Assembly (NCBI RefSeq): GCF_024721155.1
Contig: NZ_JAHVAP010000015.1
Span: 62,001-126,000, forward strand
Direction of reading: 5' to 3'
Length of the DNA stretch: 64,000 bases
Origin: Mucilaginibacter phenanthrenivorans
GTDB lineage: Bacteria; Bacteroidota; Bacteroidia; Sphingobacteriales; Sphingobacteriaceae
The notes under the pieces were generated by a model, which was not told the DNA's origin, did no database searches, and was given only the letters and a program-made list of their open reading frames with translations. This document shows positions 34,979 to 43,611 of the stretch, piece by piece. Each line of letters starts with the position of its first letter. Position 1 is the stretch's first letter. The translations under genes were made by a program, and so were the position numbers.

Positions 34979-37348
34979 ATGAAGGACTACATTGAAGTTG
35001 ATGAGTGGAAGATTATAGAAGATGGTTTTAACCCACATCATAATAAGGTATCCGAAAGTATATTTAGCCTGGGTAATGGCCGGATGGGTCAGCGGGCGAA
35101 CTTTGAGGAAGCATACAGCGGCGATACATTACAGGGTAACTATGTTGCCGGGGTGTATTACCCGGATAAAACCCGTGTGGGCTGGTGGAAAAATGGCTAC
35201 CCTGAATATTTTGCCAAAGTACTTAATGCAGCAAATTGGATAGGCATCGACATAAATATCGACGGCGAACAACTTGACCTTGCTAAATGCGAAGTGATAA
35301 GTTTCAGGCGCGAACTAAATATGCAGGAAGGCTACCTGAAAAGGAATTTCACGGCAAAAACGGCCCTTGGGAAAATTGTTGAGGTGGAAGCTACCCGTTT
35401 TTGCAGTATGGCTGATGATGAGGCCGGCGCAATAAAATATACAATTACTCCTGTTAACTTTTCAGGCTCATTAACCATTACCCCGTTTATTGACGGCGAT
35501 GTAGTTAACAAGGACTCAAACTACGACGAGAAATTTTGGGACGAAGTAAAAAAGGAAAGCTGGAACGATGGTGGCTTCATCCAGATGCGCACCAAAAAAA
35601 CAGGGTTCGAGGTAGCAACGGGAATGCTGATCAGTGTGCTGCAGGCCGGCGAGCCTGTTAAACTACACACCCAGGCAGTTACCAAAGAGAAATATATTGC
35701 TGCAAAATTTAAATTGCAGGTAACAGAGGAGCAAAACACAACCATTATTAAATATGCTGCTAACCTGTCGTCGCAAAATTATGAGGCGGCGGACCTTGCA
35801 GCTAATTTGAAAACCACCTTAGCCAATATCAGCAAAAAGGGCTTTGATACCATGTTACAGGAGCAGGCTGATGCCTGGGCCGAAAAATGGAAAATGAATG
35901 ATATCATCATTGAGGGTGACGCATCTGCACAGCAGGCTATCCGCTTCAATATTTTCCAGCTTAATCAAACTTATACCGGCGAGGATGATCGTTTAAATAT
36001 CGGCCCCAAAGGTTTTACCGGCGAAAAATATGGCGGTTCAACTTATTGGGATACCGAAGCTTACTGTGTGCCGTTTTACTTGTCGACAGCAGATCAAAAA
36101 GTTACTAAGAACCTGTTGTTATACCGCTATAAACAGTTGGGTAAGGCTATTGAAAACGCAAAGTTGCTGGGCTTTAATAACGGCGCCGCGTTATACCCGA
36201 TGGTTACCATGGATGGTACCGAATGCCATAACGAGTGGGAGATCACTTTCGAGGAGATCCATCGAAATGGAGCAATCGCATATGCTATTTTCAATTATGT
36301 AAGATATACGGCTGACGAAGCTTACCTGGCCGATTATGGATTGGAAGTGCTGATAGCCATTGCGCGCTTCTGGTCGCAAAGAGTTACATTCTCGGGCGAC
36401 AGGCAGCAATATGTTATGCTGGGTGTTACCGGGCCTAACGAATATGAGAATAACGTAAACAACAACTGGTACACGAGCACGCTGGCTACATGGTGCATGA
36501 AATATACCATGGAAGTTGCCGAAAAGGTTAAGGCAACCGACGCTGCAAAATATGCAGAATTGGTAAGCAAGATCAGCTTTAAGGAAGAGGAAGAAACTGC
36601 CCGCTTTAAGGATATTATCGCAAAAATGTATTATCCTTATGATGAGCGGCAGCAGGTATTTTTACAGCAGGACGGCTATTTGGATAAGGAACAGATCCTG
36701 GTTAAAGATCTTCCGGCAACGGATCGCCCTATCAACCAAAAATGGAGCTGGGACCGGATCCTGCGTTCTTGCTACATCAAACAAGCTGACGTTTTACAGG
36801 GAATTTACTTTTTTGAGGATCAGTACGATATAGAAACCATCCGCAGGAATTTTGATTTTTACGAGCCACGTACGGTACATGAATCTTCCTTATCGCCTTG
36901 CGTACACGCTATTTTAGCTGCAAAGTTAGGCGATGAGGCGCGCGCCTACGAATTTTACCTGCGTACCGCCCGTTTGGACCTTGACGATTACAACAACGAC
37001 ACCGAAGACGGCTGCCACATCACATCAATGGCAGGCACCTGGATGTCGGTAGTGGAAGGTTTTGGAGGGATGCGTGTAATTGATGGCAAGCTGTCGTTCC
37101 AGCCGTTTTTGCCGGGTAAATGGGCGTCGTTCTCGTTTAATATAGGTTTTAGGGGTACTGTCGTGAAAGTGACTATATCCAAAGACACGACAAGAATCCG
37201 ACATTTGTCAGGTCCGGAAATAAAAGTGCTTGTTAGGGGACATGAAATGGATGTTCGGCCTAATTTCGTTGCAGCGATGAAGACTACTACTATTTTGTTA
37301 ACGCCTCCATCGCTTGATCAAATTTATAACCAAAAAAATGAACATTGA
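34979..37348 (+). CDS. GH65 maltose phosphorylase-type enzyme
   Basis: A 789-residue cytoplasmic glycoside phosphorylase. The N-terminal beta-sandwich has ESIFSLGNGRMGQRANFEE; the (alpha/alpha)6 barrel holds KGFTGEKYGGSTYWDTEAYC and the GH65 signature GTECHNEWEITFEEIHRNG (residues 413-431), which contains the general-acid Glu, followed by VTGPNEYENNVNNNWYT. Such enzymes split maltose with phosphate into glucose and beta-glucose-1-phosphate. Kojibiose or trehalose specificity cannot be excluded by sequence, but the flanking amylases and beta-phosphoglucomutase favour maltose. Length is normal. Confidence 0.92.
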   Translation: MKDYIEVDEWKIIEDGFNPHHNKVSESIFSLGNGRMGQRANFEEAYSGDTLQGNYVAGVYYPDKTRVGWWKNGYPEYFAKVLNAANWIGIDINIDGEQLDLAKCEVISFRRELNMQEGYLKRNFTAKTALGKIVEVEATRFCSMADDEAGAIKYTITPVNFSGSLTITPFIDGDVVNKDSNYDEKFWDEVKKESWNDGGFIQMRTKKTGFEVATGMLISVLQAGEPVKLHTQAVTKEKYIAAKFKLQVTEEQNTTIIKYAANLSSQNYEAADLAANLKTTLANISKKGFDTMLQEQADAWAEKWKMNDIIIEGDASAQQAIRFNIFQLNQTYTGEDDRLNIGPKGFTGEKYGGSTYWDTEAYCVPFYLSTADQKVTKNLLLYRYKQLGKAIENAKLLGFNNGAALYPMVTMDGTECHNEWEITFEEIHRNGAIAYAIFNYVRYTADEAYLADYGLEVLIAIARFWSQRVTFSGDRQQYVMLGVTGPNEYENNVNNNWYTSTLATWCMKYTMEVAEKVKATDAAKYAELVSKISFKEEEETARFKDIIAKMYYPYDERQQVFLQQDGYLDKEQILVKDLPATDRPINQKWSWDRILRSCYIKQADVLQGIYFFEDQYDIETIRRNFDFYEPRTVHESSLSPCVHAILAAKLGDEARAYEFYLRTARLDLDDYNNDTEDGCHITSMAGTWMSVVEGFGGMRVIDGKLSFQPFLPGKWASFSFNIGFRGTVVKVTISKDTTRIRHLSGPEIKVLVRGHEMDVRPNFVAAMKTTTILLTPPSLDQIYNQKNEH

Positions 37349-37429
37349 GGTCTTTGGTTAGTAACGATTATACATTGAACGTAATAATACAACGTAAAAC
37401 AACGGTGCAAAAATATTTGGCGTAACAAT

Positions 37430-39232
37430 ATGAAACGGCACTTATTTATCTTAACAATACTGGTGTCTTTTTCAACTATATGCTTAGCTCAGCATCACGA
37501 TAAAAAGATAAAAATGGAGTCATCCGCAACAAATAAATTGATCATTTACCAACTACTGCCCCGCCTGTTCGGCAATACCAAAACCGTTAATAAATTTAAT
37601 GGTTCTATTGAGGAAAACGGATCGGGAAAGTTTAACGATATTAGCGATAAGGCTTTACAGGAAATTAAGGCGATGGGGTTTACCCACGTTTGGTTCACCG
37701 GGGTAATTGAACATGCCACCATGACGGATTATTCATCATTCGGCATCAAGGCCGATGATCCGGATATAGTAAAAGGCCGCGCGGGCTCACCTTATGCGAT
37801 TAAAGATTATTATGATGTTGATCCTGATCTTGCCGTGGATGTAAAAAACCGCATGGCGGAATATGAGGCTTTGATCAGTCGTACCCATATCAACGGACTT
37901 AAAGTTTTAATGGATTGTGTGCCTAACCACGTTGCCCGTACCTATGGCTCGGATGTAAAACCGGCAGGCGTAAGGGATTTTGGGCAGGATGACGACACCA
38001 CACAAGCCTTCAGCGCTAAAAATGATTTTTATTATATCCCCGGCCGGCATTTTACCGTGCCCGCCGGGTATAATCCGGGCGGCGATGAGCTTAAAAGTAC
38101 CCTAAAGGACGGCAAGTTTGATGAGCACCCGGCAAAGGCAACAGGAAATGATGTATTTAGTGCATCGCCGTCTATCAACGATTGGTTCGAGACTATGAAG
38201 CTGAATTATGGCGTCGATTATTTAAATAACCATACACCGCACTTCGATCCGATTCCGCCGCTATGGAATAAGATGTATGACATCCTGAATTTTTGGGCTT
38301 CAAAAGGCGTAGACGGGTTCCGGTGCGACATGGTGGAGATGGTGCCATTTGAATTTTGGGGTTGGGTAATCCCGAAGCTAAAGGCACAGCACCCCGGCCT
38401 GATCTTTATCGGCGAAGCATATAACAGCACACTTTACAAAAAATACATCAATACCGGTAAGTTCGATTACCTGTACGACAAGGTAGGTCTTTACGATGCC
38501 ATCAAACGCCTTACCCGTAATGAACCAAACGCTACCACTTGGGATATTAACCATGTTTGGCATAATGAAAGTAATGGCATCGACGGCCACATGCTCCGCT
38601 TTATGGAAAACCATGACGAGCAACGTATTGCATCAAAGGAATTTGCAGGCAACCCATGGAACGCTATCCCTGGAATGATAGTTACCGCAACTTTGGCTAC
38701 CGGGCCGGTGATGATTTATTCGGGCCAGGAAGTAGGAGAGCCGGGCGCAGGGGCCGAAGGCTTTGGCGGTGACGACGGTCGTAGCAGTATTTTTGATTAT
38801 TGGGGTATGCCCGAGCACCAGAAATGGATGAACAATGGCAAGTTTGATGGCGGGCAGTTGTCTGACGATCAAAGCAAACTCCGCAGCTTTTACAGCAATT
38901 TGTTGAATACTGTACATAACAACGAGGCCTTTACAACCGGCGAATTTTATGAGCTGATGGTAGCCAACGAGCACCAACCCGGTTTTAATACCCGGCTGTA
39001 TATTTTCCTGAGATATACTGCCAAACAACGTATATTAGTAATTACCAATTTTAACCGCAGCGAACAAACCATAACCGTTAAACTGCCGGACGACCTGCTT
39101 AAACAATTAAACATAAGTGGGTCAAAGCAGTTTAAGGATTTGTTGAGCGGAACCAATTATAATACAAACGATATAAACAACGGAATTACGCTAACATTGC
39201 CAGCCACAAGCGGGATGTTGCTGGAGTTTTAA
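37430..39232 (+). CDS. Exported GH13 alpha-amylase
   Basis: A 600-residue secreted amylase: signal peptide MKRHLFILTILVSFSTICLA; barrel starting LIIYQLLPRLFG; conserved regions DCVPNHVAR, GFRCDMVEMV (nucleophile Asp300), FIGEAYN (acid/base Glu329) and MENHDEQRI (Asp396); and a C-terminal beta-domain ending in LPATSGMLLEF. It differs from the amylase at 32139 in lacking the N-terminal Ig domain and having a long insert with PAGYNPGGDELKSTLKDG, so the two likely cut different substrates or linkages. It is 81 bp behind the GH65 gene. Confidence 0.92.
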   Translation: MKRHLFILTILVSFSTICLAQHHDKKIKMESSATNKLIIYQLLPRLFGNTKTVNKFNGSIEENGSGKFNDISDKALQEIKAMGFTHVWFTGVIEHATMTDYSSFGIKADDPDIVKGRAGSPYAIKDYYDVDPDLAVDVKNRMAEYEALISRTHINGLKVLMDCVPNHVARTYGSDVKPAGVRDFGQDDDTTQAFSAKNDFYYIPGRHFTVPAGYNPGGDELKSTLKDGKFDEHPAKATGNDVFSASPSINDWFETMKLNYGVDYLNNHTPHFDPIPPLWNKMYDILNFWASKGVDGFRCDMVEMVPFEFWGWVIPKLKAQHPGLIFIGEAYNSTLYKKYINTGKFDYLYDKVGLYDAIKRLTRNEPNATTWDINHVWHNESNGIDGHMLRFMENHDEQRIASKEFAGNPWNAIPGMIVTATLATGPVMIYSGQEVGEPGAGAEGFGGDDGRSSIFDYWGMPEHQKWMNNGKFDGGQLSDDQSKLRSFYSNLLNTVHNNEAFTTGEFYELMVANEHQPGFNTRLYIFLRYTAKQRILVITNFNRSEQTITVKLPDDLLKQLNISGSKQFKDLLSGTNYNTNDINNGITLTLPATSGMLLEF

Positions 39233-39253
39233 TACGATTTTAAGATTTGAATG

Positions 39254-39294
39254 ATTAACTGGATCCTACAGGTATAAAGTGATCCTGTTAATCG
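39254..39294 (+). terminator. Hairpin after the second amylase gene
   Basis: GATTAACTGGATC and GATCCTGTTAATC are complementary at 12 of 13 positions with a 15-nt loop; outer CGATTTT and AAAATCG can extend the stem. It lies 22 bp past the stop codon. There is no long T-run, so termination efficiency is uncertain. Confidence 0.5.
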
Positions 39295-39342
39295 TTACAA
39301 TTCCAAAATCGCGTCAACCAATAAACAATTGAATTAAAATAT

Positions 39343-40665
39343 ATGGCAACTTTAAGCAGGACCCACAAGCCGAGGCTAAGCTTTTGGCAAATATGGAATA
39401 TGAGCTTCGGCTTTCTAGGCATTCAGTTCGGGTGGGCGCTGCAAATGGCAAATATGGGAGCCATTTATGAATACCTGGGTGCAAAGCCTGATAAAATACC
39501 CATGTTATTTTTGGCGGCGCCATTAACTGGTTTATTGGTACAGCCAATAGTAGGTTACATGAGCGACCATACCTGGCATAAAAAGCTGGGGCGTCGCAGG
39601 CCTTATTTTCTTGTTGGAGCAATTGTAAGTTCTATTGCCCTCCTTTTTATGCCTAATTCTTCCACGTTGTGGATGGCAGCAGGTCTATTATGGATAATGG
39701 ATACCTCTATCAACGTTAGCATGGAACCATTCAGAGCATTTATAACCGACAAACTTCCTGACGATCAGCGTACCAGAGGTTTTGCTATGCAGAGTGTTTT
39801 TATTGGGTTAGGTTCTATAGTAGCGTCGGCACTTCCATGGATGATGGCTCATTGGTTCCACGTAATCAATAATGTTAATAGTGGCCCCATACCTGCAACG
39901 GTGCGATATTCTTTTTATATAGGTGCCTTTGCATTTATAACGGCAGTGTTGTACACGATAATTACAAGCACAGAGTATCCACCGGCAAATCTGACGGATA
40001 AATTAAAAACAAAAGAGGAGAAAAAAGGGTTTGGCGCCGGGGCTAAAGAGATATTTCATTCTATCGGAAATATGCCAAAAAGAATGAGAAAGCTTGCATT
40101 GGTGCAGTTTTTTACCTGGCCGGGCTTGTTTTTAATGTGGTTTTACTACTCGCCCGCAGTGGCGCGAAATGTTTTTGGCGCAGTAAGTGAAAAAACGGCT
40201 TTATATACCCATGGAATTGAATTTGCCGGACTCACATTATCATATTATAATCTTGTAACCTTTGTTTTTGCGTTTTTTTTACCGTTTATAGCCAGCCGGA
40301 TAGGACGCAAGTATACGCATATGGTATGTTTGCTTTGTGGTGCTGCAGGTTTGATATCTGTTGCTTTTATCCACGTGCCGGAAATGTTATATTTATCAAT
40401 GACGGGGGTGGGGATTGCCTGGGCCAGTATACTATCTATGCCGTATGCTATGCTGGGTGGCTGTCTTCCTGAAGATAAGGTGGGTATTTATATGGGCATT
40501 TTTAATTTTTTCATTGTGCTGCCCGAGATCTTGGCTTCGTTGTTTTTTGGCTGGATAATGTCGCATTTATTGAATAATAATCGTTTGCTTGCTGTTGAAA
40601 TTGGAGGTTGTTTGATGATTTTAGCGGCATTATTAACATTATTGATCAATGAAAAAGAGGAATAA
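39343..40665 (+). CDS. SLC45-like MFS sugar (maltose) transporter
   Basis: A 440-residue inner-membrane protein with twelve predicted helices. The SLC45/glycoside-pentoside-hexuronide-like features are clear: SFGFLGIQFGWALQMANMGA in helix 1, QPIVGYMSDHTWHKKLGRRR in loop 2-3, FRAFITDKLPDDQRTRGFAM in loop 4-5. These transporters move maltose or sucrose with protons. Its place between amylases, the GH65 phosphorylase and an alpha-glucosidase makes maltose/maltodextrin import the likely role. No SusC/D pair is present in the window. Confidence 0.88.
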   Translation: MATLSRTHKPRLSFWQIWNMSFGFLGIQFGWALQMANMGAIYEYLGAKPDKIPMLFLAAPLTGLLVQPIVGYMSDHTWHKKLGRRRPYFLVGAIVSSIALLFMPNSSTLWMAAGLLWIMDTSINVSMEPFRAFITDKLPDDQRTRGFAMQSVFIGLGSIVASALPWMMAHWFHVINNVNSGPIPATVRYSFYIGAFAFITAVLYTIITSTEYPPANLTDKLKTKEEKKGFGAGAKEIFHSIGNMPKRMRKLALVQFFTWPGLFLMWFYYSPAVARNVFGAVSEKTALYTHGIEFAGLTLSYYNLVTFVFAFFLPFIASRIGRKYTHMVCLLCGAAGLISVAFIHVPEMLYLSMTGVGIAWASILSMPYAMLGGCLPEDKVGIYMGIFNFFIVLPEILASLFFGWIMSHLLNNNRLLAVEIGGCLMILAALLTLLINEKEE

Positions 40666-40979
40666 CAATCTTTCCGCAGAACATTGAAACCGGCGCGGTT
40701 AGAAGCCAAATATTGGTAGAAAAAGCACAGAAAGAATTTTTTGCCAGTAGAGGCAGCACCTTTACGATAAATATTGCGTTATACATTAACCCTGATGCAC
40801 TAAAAATCCCACTTATTTTTGTTGATATCTTTAAAAAGGTACCGTCTCCATAAATGAAATCAACTTTAACAAAAAACTGTATTTGGCACGGTTAATGGTT
40901 TTAGAAAAATATGTATTATTGTATATTGCGTACAGGATACACAATGTGTTTGTTTGGGGATAGAGACTAAAAATATTTA
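40666..40979. other. Spacer with repeat fragment before the GH31 gene
   Basis: 314 bp, AT-rich. CCAAATATTGGTAGAAAAA at about 40702-40720 is a fragment of the palindromic element at 6795-6950. An imperfect palindrome TTGTATA...TACACAA lies at about 40919-40945. No gene or strong promoter consensus is seen. Confidence 0.4.
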
Positions 40980-43433
40980 ATGGAAGACAATATACTTAAC
41001 CAGGAGCTGATAGCTAATAGTTTAATAGAAGAGGAAGAAGAGTTTCATCACCTTAATAATCCTGCAGATGGAATAAAACCCATCATCAAGAAATACCTTG
41101 GCGTGCCCAATCACGTCGACCAACAGGATAATAAGTTTTTTTTTACCGATGGGGATGCAAAAGTAGAGGTAACCGTAATTACAGACGAAATCATCCGTGT
41201 AAGGTTAGCACCGCACGGCGTGTTTTTGGAAGAATTCTCGTACGCGGTACCTAAGCTGGAACATAAGGCAATTGCATTTGCCTTACATGAAGATGCACTG
41301 GAATTTCGTGTGTCAACCAGCGCTGTACATTGCCATATCCGTAAGGAAGATTTCTTTATATCATTTTCTGATAGCCAGGACCATATTACCAGTTCGGACG
41401 CTGTGCCGATGCATTGGGAGGAGAATGTTAAGTTTGGCGGCTATTATGTTTACTGTACAAAAACCTGCTCTGAAAAGGAAAGCTTTTTCGGGCTGGGCGA
41501 TAAACCCACCGAGCTTAACCTGCGCGGAAAAAGATTAAGAAACTGGAACACAGATGCTTATTCATTTGCCTGGAACCAGGATCCGCTTTACCGCAGCATT
41601 CCGTTCTATATCAGCTTAAACGATGGTATAGCCCACGGCATCTTCTTCGATAATACGTTTAAGGCACATTTTGATTTTGGTGCAGAAGACCCCACAAAGA
41701 CCAGTTTTTGGGCTGATGGAGGCGAATTGCAATATTACTATATCCACGGGCCGCACATGATGGACGTGGTAAAAAGTTACCATTATTTAACCGGTACCCA
41801 CCCTATGCCGCCGCTTTGGGCATTTGGCTATCACCAATGTAGGTGGAGCTATTACCCTGAGGCCAAGGTGAGAAAGATTGCCAACGGCTTCCGTGAGAAT
41901 AAAATTCCATGTGACGGAATTTATCTCGACATAGATTATATGGACGGGTACCGCTGCTTTACCTGGAACCGCAAATATTTCCCCGATCCTAAAAAGATGA
42001 TTAAAGAATTAATCGCTGACGGCTTTAAAACCGTAGTGATTATTGATCCGGGCATCAGGGTAGATGATAATTATTCGGTGTTTAAAGAGGGTAAGGAAAA
42101 ACGATATTTCTGCCGCCGCTGTGATGATTACTTTATGGAGGGCCACGTATGGCCGGGCCGTTGCCAGTTTCCTGATTTTACCAATCCCGAAGTACGCGAA
42201 TGGTGGGGAGGCTTGTTTGACGAGCTGGTTCAATTAGGCGTAGCGGGTGTTTGGAATGATATGAACGAGCCGGCCGTATTTGGTGCAGGTACGTTCCCTG
42301 ACGATGTTCGTCACCAATATGATGGCTTCCGCGGATCACACCGCAAGGCCCATAATGTTTATGGAATGCAAATGGTGCGCGCTACTTACGAAGGTTTGCG
42401 CAAACTGATGAAAAATAAGCGTCCTTTTACTATCACAAGGGCGGGCTATTCAGGTGTGCAGCGTTACTCGTCTGTTTGGACAGGGGATAATGTAGCATCG
42501 TGGGAGCACCTGAAGCTGGGTAATATCCAGATGCAGCGATTATCTACATCGGGCATTTCCTTCTGTGGAACTGACATTGGCGGCTTTAGCGGCGAGCCTG
42601 ACGGCGAGCTGTTTACCCGCTGGATCCAGATGGGAACATTTTCTCCGTTTATGCGTGCACACTCTGCCGGTGATACCAAGGAGCGTGAGCCATGGAGCTT
42701 TGGGGCGCCGTTTACCGATATCAACCGCAAATTTATAGAGCTGCGTTACCGCATGCTGCCTTATTTATATTCAACCTTCTGGGAGCATCACCGTTACGGC
42801 TTTCCTATTTTAAGGCCGATTGTGATGCAGGAGCAGGACGAGATCAGCAACCATTTCCGCCAGGACGAGTTTACTTATGGTGATAAGATCCTGATTTGCC
42901 CTGTACTTGAACCTGGTCAGCAAAGCCGCATGGTTTACCTGCCAAAAGGCAAATGGTATAACTTCTGGACCTACGAAATGGTTGATGGTGGACAGGAAGT
43001 ACTGGTGCCTACACCGTTGGAAACCATCCCGATTTTCGTAAAGGCAGGCTCTGTTATTCCTGAATATCCTGTAATGCAATATGTTGGCGAAAAGGAAATT
43101 GAGGAGGTAAAGCTGAATATCTATTACAGCAATTACGAGGTTAATTCGTTCCTGTTTGAGGATTACGGCGAAACGTTTGCCTACGAACAGGATATTTACC
43201 TGGAGAAGAAATTTGTAGTAAGCGGCAAAAGTACGCTGTTAACCATTCAACAATCTATGGAGGGGCTTTATACGCCACGCTACGAAAGCTATCATTTTAA
43301 TGTGATAGGTTTGCCATTTGCTCCCACCAGGATCTTAGCGGACGGGAAGGACGTGCCATTCAGCATCGACGAAAATAAAAACGTTGAATTTAAATTCACC
43401 AAGAACTTTAAGCAGATAGAGATTGTGAAATAG
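40980..43433 (+). CDS. GH31 alpha-glucosidase, cytoplasmic
   Basis: An 817-residue family 31 enzyme without signal peptide. The N-terminal beta-sandwich includes FFGLGDKPTELNLRG and WNTDAYSFAWNQDPLYRSIP; the barrel has HQCRWSYYPE, DIDYMDGYRCFTWN and the GH31 signature GVWNDMNEPAVFG with nucleophile Asp427; the acid/base region is VWTGDNVASWEHLK; then FCGTDIGGFSGEPDGELFTRW and a C-terminal beta-domain. It would release glucose from maltose or isomaltose in the cytosol, parallel to the GH65 route. An acidic N-terminal tail (EEEEEFHHL) is unusual. A perfect 15-bp hairpin terminator follows. Confidence 0.93.
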   Translation: MEDNILNQELIANSLIEEEEEFHHLNNPADGIKPIIKKYLGVPNHVDQQDNKFFFTDGDAKVEVTVITDEIIRVRLAPHGVFLEEFSYAVPKLEHKAIAFALHEDALEFRVSTSAVHCHIRKEDFFISFSDSQDHITSSDAVPMHWEENVKFGGYYVYCTKTCSEKESFFGLGDKPTELNLRGKRLRNWNTDAYSFAWNQDPLYRSIPFYISLNDGIAHGIFFDNTFKAHFDFGAEDPTKTSFWADGGELQYYYIHGPHMMDVVKSYHYLTGTHPMPPLWAFGYHQCRWSYYPEAKVRKIANGFRENKIPCDGIYLDIDYMDGYRCFTWNRKYFPDPKKMIKELIADGFKTVVIIDPGIRVDDNYSVFKEGKEKRYFCRRCDDYFMEGHVWPGRCQFPDFTNPEVREWWGGLFDELVQLGVAGVWNDMNEPAVFGAGTFPDDVRHQYDGFRGSHRKAHNVYGMQMVRATYEGLRKLMKNKRPFTITRAGYSGVQRYSSVWTGDNVASWEHLKLGNIQMQRLSTSGISFCGTDIGGFSGEPDGELFTRWIQMGTFSPFMRAHSAGDTKEREPWSFGAPFTDINRKFIELRYRMLPYLYSTFWEHHRYGFPILRPIVMQEQDEISNHFRQDEFTYGDKILICPVLEPGQQSRMVYLPKGKWYNFWTYEMVDGGQEVLVPTPLETIPIFVKAGSVIPEYPVMQYVGEKEIEEVKLNIYYSNYEVNSFLFEDYGETFAYEQDIYLEKKFVVSGKSTLLTIQQSMEGLYTPRYESYHFNVIGLPFAPTRILADGKDVPFSIDENKNVEFKFTKNFKQIEIVK

Positions 43434-43473
43434 AGATTAGTGGTCAGAGATCAGTTGAACGCGGAATAATTGG

Positions 43474-43504
43474 AACTTACGAAGTTTTTAAAACTTCGTA
43501 AGTT
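43474..43504. terminator. Perfect 15-1-15 hairpin terminator
   Basis: AACTTACGAAGTTTT and its exact complement around one central base. It lies 40 bp after the GH31 stop and separates that gene from glgB. AGAGATTAGTGGTCAGAGATC just upstream recurs in altered form around the terminator at 53301. Confidence 0.75.
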
Positions 43505-43611
43505 TATCGCTTCATAAAAAGAAATCCTCAACCTCTTATCGCTATATTTGTTATAAACCAATTACCGACCTCAAATATTTTACCCTAAAGGCCTTATGGC
43601 CCTTCTGCACT